The notes under the pieces were generated by a model, which was given only the letters and a program-made list of their open reading frames with translations, did not search any database and had not been told where the DNA came from. The position numbers and the translations under genes were made by a program. From contig CM057454.1 of NCBI GenBank assembly GCA_016271365.2, positions 698,445,501-698,509,500 of the forward strand: a stretch of DNA of 64,000 bases. Direction: 5' to 3'. Within the stretch, counting starts at the first letter, position 1, and the number at the start of each line of letters is the position of its first letter. The stretch comes from Neoceratodus forsteri (lineage: Eukaryota > Chordata > Ceratodontiformes > Ceratodontidae). Shown piece by piece: positions 34,096 to 44,700 of the stretch.

Positions 34096-35333
34096 AAATA
34101 GAAACACAGAAACATAGAAATTGACAGCAGATCAGGACTGCTAGGCCCATCCAGTCTGCTAATTTCCCCTGCCTACTGTGAAAGTCACATATGGTACTTG
34201 ATCTCCAGCCTTACCTCCTCATTCCTATTGCTATGGTTCCCCTATGCTAGTCCCATGCATGTTTGAATTCCCCCACTGTGTTTGCCCCCACCACCTCCAC
34301 TGGGAGTCTGTTGCATGCATCCACCACCCTTTCCAGGAATAAATATTTCCTTACACTACCCCTAAGTCTACCCCATTCCAGCCTCATGTCATGCTCCCTC
34401 ATTCATGGATATCTTCTTTTCTGAAAGATGCTACCCTCTGGTACTCTATTTATGCTTTTTAGATATTTGTAGGTTTCTATCATATCTCTCCTGTCTGTCC
34501 CTTCCTTCAGGGTATACATATTGAGGTCTCCCAGTCTCTCCTCATATGACTTTTGGTGCAGGCCCCGCAACCTTCTTGTTGCCTTTCTTTGAACTGCCTC
34601 CACCCTGTCTATGTCCTTATGGATATATGACCTCCAGAACCAAACACAGTATTCCAAATGAGGTATCACCAATGATCTATACAAAGGCATCACTACCGCA
34701 TTCCTTCTGCTGGTGATACCTCTATCTATGCACCCCAGCATCCCACTGGATCTCTCTACAGCCTTGGCACATTGTTTGGCCAACTTTAGGTAATCAGATA
34801 TGATTACCCAATCCCTTTCCTGTTTGGTGACCATCAGTATCTCCCCCAACCCACCCCATCATGTAATACTCCCCTGGGTTCTTGTGCCCTAGATGCATGA
34901 TATTGCACTTTTTTGAATTGAATCTCAGCTGCCACACTCTAGACCATTTCTCCTGTTTACCTAGGTCCCACCTAATTTTTTCTGCCCTCCTGGTGTGTCC
35001 ACCCTGTGGAAAATCTTAGTGTTATCCACAAAGAGCACACCTTCCCTCCAGCCCCTCCATAATGTCAGTTATGAAGACATTAAACAGGACTGGTCCCACG
35101 ACTGATCCCTGTGGCACCCCACTGGTCACCCTCCTTTCTCAGATTGAGCTCCATTTACCACAACCCTCTGTCTTCTATCACTCAACCAGTCCTTAACCCA
35201 GTTTACCACCCTGTGACCCACTCCCAGGCTGCCCAGCTTGTTCACCAGTCTTATGTGGAATTGAATTGAAGGCCTTACTGAAATCCAGGTAAACACATCC
35301 ATCACCCCCCCCCCGATCCATGACCCTAGTCAC
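34096..35333 (-). mobile_element. CR1 LINE (old, nested host), 3' part
   Basis: The 3' end begins at 34096 with inverted TTTCTATG-type octamers, followed by CCCATCCAGTCTGC. A 148-aa frame (34849-34403) covers V-T-K-Q-E-R-D-W-V-I-I-S-D, H-L-E-Y-C-V-W-F-W, A-V-Q-R-K-A-T and K-S-Y-E-E-R-L-G-D-L. Further up are S-G-V-P-Q-G-S remnants and Y-L-D-F-S-K-A-F-N-S-I-P-H (from 35399). The copy is cut at 35333 and continues at 51498 and at 53849. It is the substrate into which the 16 kb hAT and a plus-strand CR1 inserted. Confidence 0.92.
35326..35333. repeat. Left target duplication of the 16 kb hAT element
   Basis: CTAGTCAC here corresponds to CTAGTCAT at 51498-51505. It is part of the CR1 codons for an N-W-M-T-R-V-M-D stretch that is continuous when 35334-51505 is removed, so this is a true duplication with one later change. 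Confidence 0.88.
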
Positions 35334-35490
35334 TAGAGATGAAGCGCATGTAAAATTCTCAGGTGAAGTGAATGCGAAGTGGCCACTTTGCATTATCATA
35401 ACGCTCCATGAAGTGGCCCTTGAAAAGTGCTCACTTCACCTTGTTATTATGACTTCACATTGTTATTCTGCCTTAACGTGAAGTAAGGTG
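35334..35490. promoter_or_regulatory. Left subterminal GTGAAGTG repeat cluster
   Basis: Words GTGAAGTG, GCGAAGTGG, GAAGTGGCC, CACTTCACC and GACTTCAC recur in both orientations within about 150 bp. Such subterminal clusters are transposase binding sites in characterised hAT elements (for example Ac). The matching cluster at the right end supports that reading. Confidence 0.65.
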
Positions 35491-35801
35491 AAGTGACAAC
35501 AATACAGGCACTTTAGGCAACCCCCTCCACACATCACATGGCTTACAGTACTGTAATTCACAAGCTTTAGCCAGGCAGGAAGGAAGTGAGTCATACAAGC
35601 AGATACTTTCACTTTCTCCTTTGCAGAGGTAGAAGGAGGAAGCATTTTGTGTAGGAGAGAAGAGTTTGTTATTAGTTTCTTTCTTGAGCAAATTTCAGAA
35701 AACCCAAAAGCTTTTTTAAAATACTAATTCTTTAGTTTTTTTTGTACTGTTTTGTCAGTTCTTTTTGGTGACCAATTTCTTTGTTTTATAAGTTTTGTTT
35801 T

Positions 35802-35820
35802 GTGTGTGTGTGTGTGTGTC
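35802..35820. repeat. (TG)n microsatellite
   Basis: About nine TG dinucleotides upstream of the second BED-finger gene. Confidence 0.9.
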
Positions 35821-35854
35821 TGTGACTGTGAGTGTGTGAGAAGTCACTCGTCGC

Positions 35855-36650
35855 ATGATGCGTCAGAGAGGGAAGGAGTGTTTTGTGCTATGGACCAGGG
35901 ACAGTCTGTGGCCCATGTCCAGAGGGAAGTGTGCACATGTGGGGGTCGTAACCAGGTGTAGTTGGACTGCTCCAGACTGGTTGGTCCTACCTCCCCCCTC
36001 CGGAAGCAGCAGCACCACCATTGCCACCACCACATCCACCAAGTCATCCACCACCACCACCACCAGTAGCAGCTGTAGGGGCTCCAGCAGCACCACCTCC
36101 ACAGCAGCAGGTGGAGCCCCAGGTGTGTGACAGTACTGCTGGCACTACATCTGCCCCTCCTGTATCTGGTCCCCCCCGCAGCTCCCCAGTTTGGCAGTTT
36201 TTCAACTGTGTTGGGGGGAACAGCAGCATTGTGGTGTATCTGCTTTGTGGTGTGCAGGTGCTCCATGGCCCCCAGGGGACACATCTGGGGACTAGGGGCC
36301 AGTGCACACATATGCTGAACCACCACAAGATGGAGTGGCAGGCTGCCACCAAAAGGGCCAGACCTCCTCCTGCTGGCCCTTCTGTGGCAGTGGCAGAGGG
36401 TGCTGCTGTTGTGCATCACTGCAGCAGGAGGAGGGCCACAGTAGTAACTGCTCCCCCACTACTCCCACCACTGCCACCAGCACCACCCTCACCACCACCA
36501 CCACTACCTGGTTTTCCCCTGCACCAGTGGACCCCACCGCAATGCCTGCAACACAGGCAGACATAGCACTTTTGTGGGCTGCGGTGAAGGAAAGTAATGA
36601 GAGGTGGGCAGGTGGAGCAGATTGACAACACCAGCTACAGATTGTGTCAA
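35855..36650 (+). pseudogene. Second BED-finger gene of the giant hAT element
   Basis: Frame 36021-36566 opens with a proline/alanine-rich region, then PVWQFFNCVGGNSSIVVYLLC and HLGTRGQCTHMLNHHKMEW, which is a BED zinc finger (W, C-x2-C, then H-L/H pair). The first zinc-binding Cys is Tyr here. The HLGT-x-GQ-x-TH phrase equals that of the transposase's own BED finger (HLGTGGQRTH), so the two are related. After a frameshift near 36530 the end reads A-D-I-A-L-L-W-A-A-V-K-E-S-N-E-R-W, then a Q/L-rich coiled-coil-like tail. No RNase-H core or hATC follows before the fold-backs. A short upstream frame (MDQGQSVAHVQ, from 35891) may be a 5' exon. It might be an accessory DNA-binding protein or a truncated transposase copy. 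Confidence 0.6.
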
Positions 36651-37536
36651 TGCTCCATCTGCAGCTGGAACATCATGGGATCCCCCATTAGCTTTTTTTT
36701 TCAGCACGACTCTCCCACCCCCCCCACTGCTGTAGTGCTTTGTCTTTTGTTTATGTTTAGTAACAGACAGAGGATAGGCTACATAGTATTAGTTTAAAAG
36801 GAAGCAGTCAGCAGCAGGAGGTCCCACCCCCTTTAAGGCTTACCCTCTGGTTAAGCCTTTTAAGTATGTTGCAGCATTTTTCTCATGCCGCAACATACTT
36901 TATTTTAATAAAGAAAGTCAGTCACCTGGAAGTATGGTGGACGCAATGTGTATGTATGACATCAGACATTGTGCAGCTTCTAGAAAACATATATTGCAGA
37001 CTTGTTGCAGTGTTTATGGTATAAAGAATAGCGAGCAGAATAATGTATATTTTATTGTCACCATCATCATCATCAACGGACTAAGTGATACTATACTTTT
37101 TCAGAGGTGTCTGGCCAGAGTGCACCTTAGTCACATACTGCACACATGACTTTTAGGAGAGCATGTGTTTTTTGTGCTATGATCTCCACAAAATCATGTG
37201 TGCACTGTGAGTGACTGAGGTGGACAGTGACCCAATACCTCTGAAAAAATATCATATCACTTACTCCGCTGGTGCTGATGATACAAATAAAATATACATC
37301 ATGTATTCTTTCTTATCTTTATTCTTGAGATACTGCAACAAGTCACACCATATATATGTTTGCATGAAGCTGTACAATGTCTGCACACACAGGAAAGAAC
37401 AGTGACAGCACACATGCAGTTTAGCACAACATACTTAAACTGCTCAGTCATGCTTTTTGTGAAACACTTCAAATCACGAGTCCTGACACAAAGTAAACAT
37501 TACTGAGGCTCCAGAAATATTTCTTTTTTGAAATAG
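36651..37536. other. Giant-element spacer without coding signal
   Basis: No domain is recognisable. A stem-loop at 36868-36900 (AAGTATGTTGC pairing with GCAACATACTT) and a downstream AATAAAG at 36907 could be the 3' end signal of the second BED-finger gene, but this is inferred only. Confidence 0.35.
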
Positions 37537-38177
37537 ACATTAAGTTACAGTATTGCACCCGATATATGGGTGCCTTACCTCCAGGGGAATCTTTCTTGCT
37601 CCACATGTCCTTATATAATGCAATACTTTTCTGGTAAAAATGTTCATAATTTTGGTTAACCGGGTCACAGAGGACTTCCCATTCTGAAGAGCTGCCCAAG
37701 TTCTGCCCCCGCACTCAGCAACGTTATGACGTGATGCCAGGGAGAGTGCGGAGGCTTGCTCCATTATAGCGAATGTACAGCAGCTTTCTGAATGTTTCTT
37801 TATGTTATAATGGTCAGTTTGTGGTGAAACATGGGCACGTTTCCACTAACAAGGCTCTTGTTAATCAAAATGTGACCATGTTTCACCACAAACTGACCAT
37901 TATAACATAAAAAAATTCAGAAAGCTACTGGCCATTCAGTATAATAGAGCGCACCTCCACAATCTCCCTGGCATCACGTCATAATGTTGCTGAGTGTGGG
38001 GGCAGAACTTGGGTGGCTCTTCATAGCGGGATGTCCTCTGGGACCTGGTGTACTGAAATTACGAATGTTTTTGCCAGAAAATATTGCACTATTTAAGGAT
38101 ATGTGGAGCAACAAAGATTCCCCTGGAGGTTAGGCACCCATATATTAGGTGCAATACCATAACTATGTAACTTGGTG
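37537..38177. mobile_element. Long fold-back element, copy 2 (about 640 bp)
   Basis: The arms are about 310 bp each and meet near 37857. GGGTGCCTTACCTCCAGGGGAATCTTT pairs with its inverse at 38115-38142, and TATGTTATAATGGTCAGTTTGTGGTG pairs with its inverse at 37880-37908. The core words (TAATGGnCAGTT, GGCATCACGTCATAA) match fold-back copy 1 at 27050-27655. It sits inside the giant hAT element. No coding capacity. Confidence 0.88.
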
Positions 38178-38185
38178 AATCTCCT

Positions 38186-38712
38186 TTAAGCAGCAGTTCA
38201 ACAACCTGTTGAAAATTCTGACCTATACGATTTTATGCTATTTTACATTGCCACTTTACTTACATCCTGACTTGTATGATACTATTCTTTCCAGTATTTG
38301 AGTCTGCTTTAGTACTTTTTTTCATGTCTGAAATAATAAAAGGAGCACTCCTTTTAATATGGTGCGGACAAGGTCTTCTTCAGTATTTTCCGCTATTTTT
38401 CTCCATCAGTTATTATATATTACTTCTGTTGTAAAATTATCAATCATGCAGCAGGTAGTGTTTTATTTCCTCACAGAACAATGCTTATTCAAAAACAGCT
38501 GCAAATAGTGATGAAAACCTGGTCAGAGCCATATTAAAAGGTGTGTTCCTTTTTTTCTCAGACATGGGAAAAAGTAGTAAAGCAGACATAAATTGTGAAA
38601 AGAAGGGTACCATACAAGTCAGGAGGTAACTAGTGGCTGGCAATGTAAAATAGCATAAACAAGTATAGGTCAAAATTTTAATCACATTGTTGCACTGCTG
38701 CTTTAATTTATA
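38186..38712. mobile_element. Fold-back element with about 180-bp inverted arms
   Basis: The left arm (38190-38375: TTTAAGCAGCAGTTCAACAA, ATGCTATTTTACATTGCC, CCTGACTTGTATG, CCTTTTAATATGG) is inverted at 38520-38705 with a spacer of about 140 bp. It directly adjoins fold-back copy 2, so the two may be one compound insertion. Confidence 0.8.
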
Positions 38713-38722
38713 ATTTAAGTAT

Positions 38723-39428
38723 TTTTTTTAACAGTTAATCTTTTTATTGAAATCTTTGCAAAAGGATACAGTAAATGCACACATTTAGCAGTTGTACTTG
38801 CAGATGGAAAGATCAATACAGGTCAGATACAGGCATGAGTTTATGTACATACAGGAAAGGAACATTACACCAATAAAATCTGTTCTTGATAAGGAACTTG
38901 GTTTCACTCACAGTAGTTAATGTAGAGGGTCTATAGGTATCTTAGGAGAGGGAGGTACTCCATGGTAATAGCTAGAGCCTGGCTTTTGTTCACAGCATGA
39001 CGGGCTATGTAATGCATATAAGGAGACCACATGTCAGAGTAGGTAGCCATTTACTGCCTGGTAAGAAAGGGCAGCCTAGCATTAGCAGTGTTTCTAATGA
39101 AGTGATCCATTCCTGTACATTCCTGGGCATGGATGTAGATCTCCATTTGGTGAGAATTAACCACTTCTCCTCAACTGAAGCTGCACTTAACTATTTCAGC
39201 TTCTGTACAGGCAAATGGGTATCTTGGGGGAGACACCCCAACAGTATGGTGGATGGGGACATTGGTATATCTGCCTCAAGAATAGAGGAGCAAGTGTATA
39301 CCACTTCAGACCAAAATGGGGTAAGCAGGGGGCAGGCCCAGAGAATGTGGAGTAGGTCGGCCTCTGGGGAGTCACACCTCCAGCAACTATCCATTGGAGA
39401 AATCCCCATAGCATTAAGTTGGGCTGGC
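38723..39428 (-). mobile_element. 5'-truncated L1-type LINE with 18-bp target duplication
   Basis: AATTTATAATTTAAGTAT is exactly repeated at 38705-38722 and 39429-39446. On the minus strand the insert begins in the ORF2 C-terminal domain: C-W-R-C-D-S-P-E-A-D-L-L-H-I-L-W-A-C-P, the cysteine/histidine-rich L1 signature, then F-W-S-E-V and an L-L-G-C-L-P ending. It ends in an AATAAA signal and a short T-run on the plus strand (A tail). Length is 706 bp. It inserted into the giant hAT after that element's arrival. Confidence 0.93.
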
Positions 39429-39446
39429 AATTTATAATTTAAGTAT

Positions 39447-39885
39447 GACATTATGTGCTCACAATCACAACACACAAAATGCATCTGTCTTGTGTCCAGA
39501 AAATTGGCAAGTGCTGAGGAAATGAAATGGAGAGTTACACCACATGCAAATTCCCCAGACTTTATTGTGCAGTAACTCATGTGCACAGTGGTCACACAGA
39601 GTCCCCAGAATTTTTCTGCATCCCCAAAATGCATCTGTCTTGTATCCAGAAAGTTTACATACTCTGTGATGATGATGTACTCATGATGCACAATGTCTTG
39701 CCAAACTACGTGAAGGAGGGATAACATGACATTAATCCATTCAGTGTTCCATCAGAAATGATGACCATGAGAGAACTGTTGTTGGTCAAAAGTGTGCTGT
39801 GATTCCCGCAAATGCGATGAGATCACCTCAACTGGATGGAAGGGTGCACTTTGTGTGTACACTAATAGTTGCCTTGGTGAGTTGA

Positions 39886-39934
<49 letters not shown>

Positions 39935-42048
39935 GTATTTTCTAGGTGGGGATTGACATATATATACATACTCATTGTATTGTTTTGTATCATAGGTCAC
40001 AGATACTGTTGGTGCGCATATTCCAGTGCTTGATGAGAAATGTTTGCGTTGAAATTGGAAATGGAATACTCTCAAGCCAATGAAGGTAAGTATTTTTTTT
40101 TTGGGAGGGGAAGCATATTTGCAGGTAGGTCTCATTAATGGGTTATTATTTGGTTACTTCACAGATTTCATCTGCATCCTTCTCAAGTCTGGTTGGTAAT
40201 GCTGGTCATAGTCATCGATTGAAATGACTTCTATGTGTTGCATGTCTGCCCAGCCTGGGGTGGGGGTGAGCTGATGTTGAAGAACTTCTTTGGATAAGGC
40301 AACTATGACACATCAAAGCATCTGAAGTTTCCTAAAAAAGAAATGAAGGACATATTACAACTTGATTGCAGCAGTAACACATTATGTTTAAGCTGCGGCT
40401 GTTACATAGGTATCTGGAGTAACACAGATCGCTAAGCTGTCCACCGCACTCAGCAGATCATAACTTAATTTAGTAGCAGGCTGTGTAAGAAATCGTCTGT
40501 GTTAGTGTCCCTGTATCTCAACTCAAGTTACATTTCAAAACCACATCTTGTCAAGTAACACAGCCTGGGTACAACTTTTTCAACACTGTCATGCCTGCAC
40601 AGCTGCAAATTTGGAATACAGTGCATGATATGTTGCAGAAATATTTTTGTGATGTACACATGTCACCTAGTTTATGAATCCTCAGTTGGATTTGTTGCAC
40701 TCTTATGAAAAAAAAGGGACAGATAAAATCAAATATATATCCTTACCAGTATGGATTGAAATGGATATTCCATAGGTTCCTGTAGACAGTACCGCTGCTG
40801 TACCATTGATAACGACTTTCAGAGAAGCAGAGCCATTTGTTGTTAACCTGTAAAAAAACAAAATAATTTTACTGTATGTGTTTGACCATTGCAGCTCAGA
40901 AAAGCAACAAAAAACAAAACACACAGCTAAAGGAAGTTGAATAGCATAAAAAAACATTAGTACACATACTTACTTTATAGTTTTAATAGTAAGAAGCCTT
41001 GTGCCTGTGGCTGATGGATGTGGTCTCCTGTTTGACTCCCTCTCCCTTGTCATGGTCAGTGTAATGGAAAAACATTGTCAGAATGACACTGGTAATGGGT
41101 GCTGGTGGTCATAGCTGTGGCACATGATGACATTCCCTCTGACATCTTCCTGCATCTGGTGGTGGTGGCAGTGGCTAACAGCGGTCTTATGGTGGTGGTC
41201 CGGGGGCACACAAAGTCATTCCCTCTGGTGGCAGTAGCTAACAGTGATCTTATGGTGGTGGTGGTGGTCCAGGGGGGCACAGCAAGTCATTCCCTCTGGT
41301 GGCAGTGGCTAACAGCGGTCTTATGGTGGTGGTCCAAGGGGGCACAGAAAGTCATTTCCAGTGGTGGCAGTGGCTAACAGCAGTCTTATGGTGGTGGTAT
41401 GGGGCCAGGATGTATTGTGCTCTCTATTACAATTGTGATGTGACACATGGAATTTAAGTCACTCTAAGTGGGACACTCATTTAACTTTATGAAAAAGAAG
41501 ACATGTATCATACAACAAATGTGACAGGCTTTTAACAACTTAAGTTAAAACCTGCCAACATTAACCTCAACATCCTCCTCCTAAAAAAAGCTGCCCTCAC
41601 AGTCATCTATGTCTAAAGTCTGACCACTGGGAAGTTCTTTCTCCATTGTGTCATCATCTACGTTAGTGGTAGGCCGTTTCATGCTGCCACTGCTAGTGCC
41701 ACCAGGATGGTCCATTTCTACATCACCAAAACCATGACTTGGCTGGGGTACGAATACTGAGGTTGACGTCTGAGCTGGTATGTGCCTCTCATTCATTTTT
41801 ATGAATGTTAACAAACAGACATTTGCAGGAGAGAGGTTTGTATGACAATCCCAAACTATTGCACCTGCTTAGCTAAATACCCACACGACATGTACACTGG
41901 AGGGAGGGCATGTCAGGTACTTCAGTGCCACTGCAGTCAGCTCTGGCCATTCACTGATCTTTCCACTCCAGTATAAAACAGGATCATCAATTATTGACAG
42001 ATGCCTGTTTTCAGACAAATATGACTCAACCATTCTCTGTGCTGAGGA
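39447..42048 (-). repeat. Tandem unit 1 of the giant hAT element
   Basis: This is the leftmost of three head-to-tail units. It holds, in minus order, a hATC-coding remnant (42040-41535), a 63-bp G/T-rich minisatellite (about 41150-41400), splice-bounded exon-like blocks (40847-40747 and others) and an end segment shared with the other units. The phrase TGTAGACAGT lies at 40781 here, 43441 in unit 2 and 45933 in unit 3. A short internal duplication around CCCCAAAATGCATCT (39470 and 39620) is specific to units 1 and 2. Confidence 0.88.
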
Positions 42049-44700
42049 AGTGAAATGGGAGCATTACACCACATGCAAAGTCCCCCAGAATTTATTGGAC
42101 AGTCACTCATGCACGCAGTGGTCACACAGAGTCCCCAGAATTTTCCTGCATCCCCAAAATGCATCTATCTTGTGTCCAGAAAATTGTCAAGTGCTGCGTA
42201 AGTGAAATGGGAGAGTTACATCACATGCAAAGTCCACCAGACTTTATTGCACAGTAACTTATGTGCGCAGTGGGCACACAGTGTCCCCAGAATTTTTCTG
42301 CATCCCCAAAATGCATCTGTCTTGTGTCCAGAAATTTACATTCTCTGTGATGATGATGTACTCATGATGCACAGTGTCTTGCCAAACCCTGTGAAGGAGG
42401 GATAACATGACATGAATCCATTCAGTGTTTCATCAGAAATGATGACCATGAGAGAACTGTTTGCTGGTCCAAAGTGTGCTGCGATTCCCGCAAATGCGAT
42501 AAGATCACCTCAACCAGATGGAAGCGTGCCCTTTGTGTGTACACTAATAGTAGCCTTGGTGAGTTGATATATATATATATTTTTTTTTTTTGTGTTTTCT
42601 AGGTGGGGGGTTACATATATAGACATTCACTCATTGTATTGTTTTGTATCACAGGTCACAGATAACTGTTGGTGTGCACATTCCAGTGCTTGATGAGAAA
42701 TTTTTGTGTTGAAATTGGAAATGGAATACTGTCAAGCCAATGAAAGTATTTTTTTTTGGGGGGGGAAGCATATTTGCAAGTCGGTCTCATTAATCATTTC
42801 TTATTTAGCTACTTCTTCACAGATTTCATCTGCATCCTTCTCAAGTCTGGTTGGTAATGCTGGTCATAGTCATCAATTGAAATGACTTCTGTGTGTTGAA
42901 TGTCTGCCCAGCCTGTGGGGGGGGGTCTGATGTTGAAGAACTTCTTTGGATAAGGCAACTATGACACATCAAAGCATCTGGAAGTTTCCTAAAAAAAGAA
43001 ATGAAGGACATATTACAACTTGATTGCAGCAGTAACACATTATGTTTAAGCTGTGGCTGTTACATAGGTATCTGGAGTAACACAGATCGCAAGCTGTCCA
43101 CCGCACTCAGCAGATCATAACTTAATTTAGTAGCAGGCTGTGCAAGAAATCGTCTGTGTTAGTGTCCCTGTATCTCAACTCAAGTTACATTTCAAAACCA
43201 CATCTTGTCAAGTAACACAACCTGGGTACAACTTTTTCAACACTGTCATGGCTGTACAGCTGCAAATTTGGAATACAGTGCATGTTACATAGCAGAAATA
43301 TTTTTTGTGACATACACATGTCACCTAGTTTATGAATCCTCAGTTGAATTTGTTGCACTCTTATGAAAAAAAAAGGAACAGATAAAATCAAATATATATA
43401 CTTACCAGTATGGATAGGAAATGGATATTCCATAGGTTCCTGTAGACAGTACTGCTGCTGTACCATTGATAACGACTTTCAGAGAAGCAGAGCCATTTGT
43501 TGTTAACCTGTAAAAAAACAAAATAATTTTACTGTATGTGTTTGACCATTGCAGCTCAGAAAAGCAACAAAAAACAAAACACACAGCTAAAGGAAGTTGA
43601 ATAGCATAAAAAAACATTAGTACACATACTTACTTTATAGTTTTAATAGTAAGAAGCCTTGTGCCTGTGGCTGATGGATGTGGTCTCCTGTTTGACTCCC
43701 TCTCCCTTGTCATGGTCAGTGTAATGGAAAAACATTGTCAGAATGACACTGGTAGTGGGTGCTGTTGGTCATAGCTGTGGCACATGATGACATTCCCTCT
43801 GACATCTTCCTGCATCTGGTGGTGGTGGCAGTGGCTAACAGCGGTCTTATGGTGGTGGTCCAGGGGGCACACAAAGTCAATCCCTCTGGTGGCAGTGGCT
43901 AACAATGATCTTATGGTGGTGGTCCAGGGGGCCACACAAAGTCATTTCCACTGGTGGCAATGGCTAACAGTGGTCTTATGGTGGTGGTGGTCCAAGGGGG
44001 CACAGCAAGTCATTCTCTCTGGTGGCAGCAGCTAACATCGGTCTTATGGTGGTGGTACAGGGCCAGGATGTATTGTGCTCTCTGTTACAAATGTGACGTG
44101 ACATATGGAATTTGAGTAACTCTAAGTGGGACACTCATTTAACTTTATGAAAAAGAAAACATGTATCATACAACAAATGTGACAGCCTTTTAACAACTTA
44201 AGTTAAAACCTGCCAACATTAACCTCATCATCATCCTCATAAAGAAAGCTGCCCTCACAGTCATCTATGTCTGAAGTCTGACCACTGGGAAGTTCTTTCT
44301 CCATTGTGTCATCATCTATGTCTGTGGTAGGCAGTTTCATGATGCCGCTGCTAGTGCCACCAGGATGGTCCATTTTTACATCACCTAAACCATGACCTGG
44401 CTGGGGTATGAATACTGAAGTTGATATCTGAGCTGGTATGTGCCTCTCATTCATTTTTATGAATGTTAGCAAACTGACATTTGCAGGAGAGAGGTTTGTA
44501 TGACAATCCTGTACTATTGCAACTGCTGAGCTGAATACCCACTTGACACGTACACTGGAGGGTGGGCATGTCAGGTACTTCAGTGCCACTGCAGTCAGCT
44601 CTGGCCATTCACTGATCGTTCCACTCCAGTATAAAAGAGGATCCTCAATTATTGACATATGCCTGTTTTCAGACAAATATGACTCAACCATTATCTGTGC
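42049..44700 (-). repeat. Tandem unit 2 of the giant hAT element
   Basis: Has the same order as unit 1 and about 2.66 kb offset from it. It keeps the longest hATC frame of the three (44691-44203, 162 aa). Similarity to units 1 and 3 is high over long stretches (for example around 43400-43690), so the triplication is recent compared with the decay of the transposase core. Confidence 0.88.
44203..44691 (-). pseudogene. Duplicated hATC (transposase C-terminal) block, unit 2
   Basis: 162 residues: S-Y-L-S-E-N-R-H, D-P-L-L-Y-W, W-P-E-L-T-A-V-A-L-K-Y-L-T-C-P-P-S-S-V, V-F-S-S-A and L-S-P-A-N-V-S-L-L-T-F-I-K-M-N. This is the hAT dimerisation domain. The usual catalytic S-E-R-V-F-S is V-K-W-V-F-S here, so the catalytic glutamate is lost. 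An acidic D-D-D-T-M-E-K-E tail follows. There is no BED or RNase-H part, so this copy cannot be an active transposase by itself. Confidence 0.88.

Noticed and set aside
35844..36419. 191-residue minus-strand frame over the second BED-finger gene
   Set aside because: W- and C-rich shadow of the plus-strand proline-rich frame; the BED finger motif is on the plus strand.
36868..36900. Stem-loop considered as a bacterial-type terminator
   Set aside because: The window is clearly eukaryotic; a rho-independent terminator reading makes no sense here.
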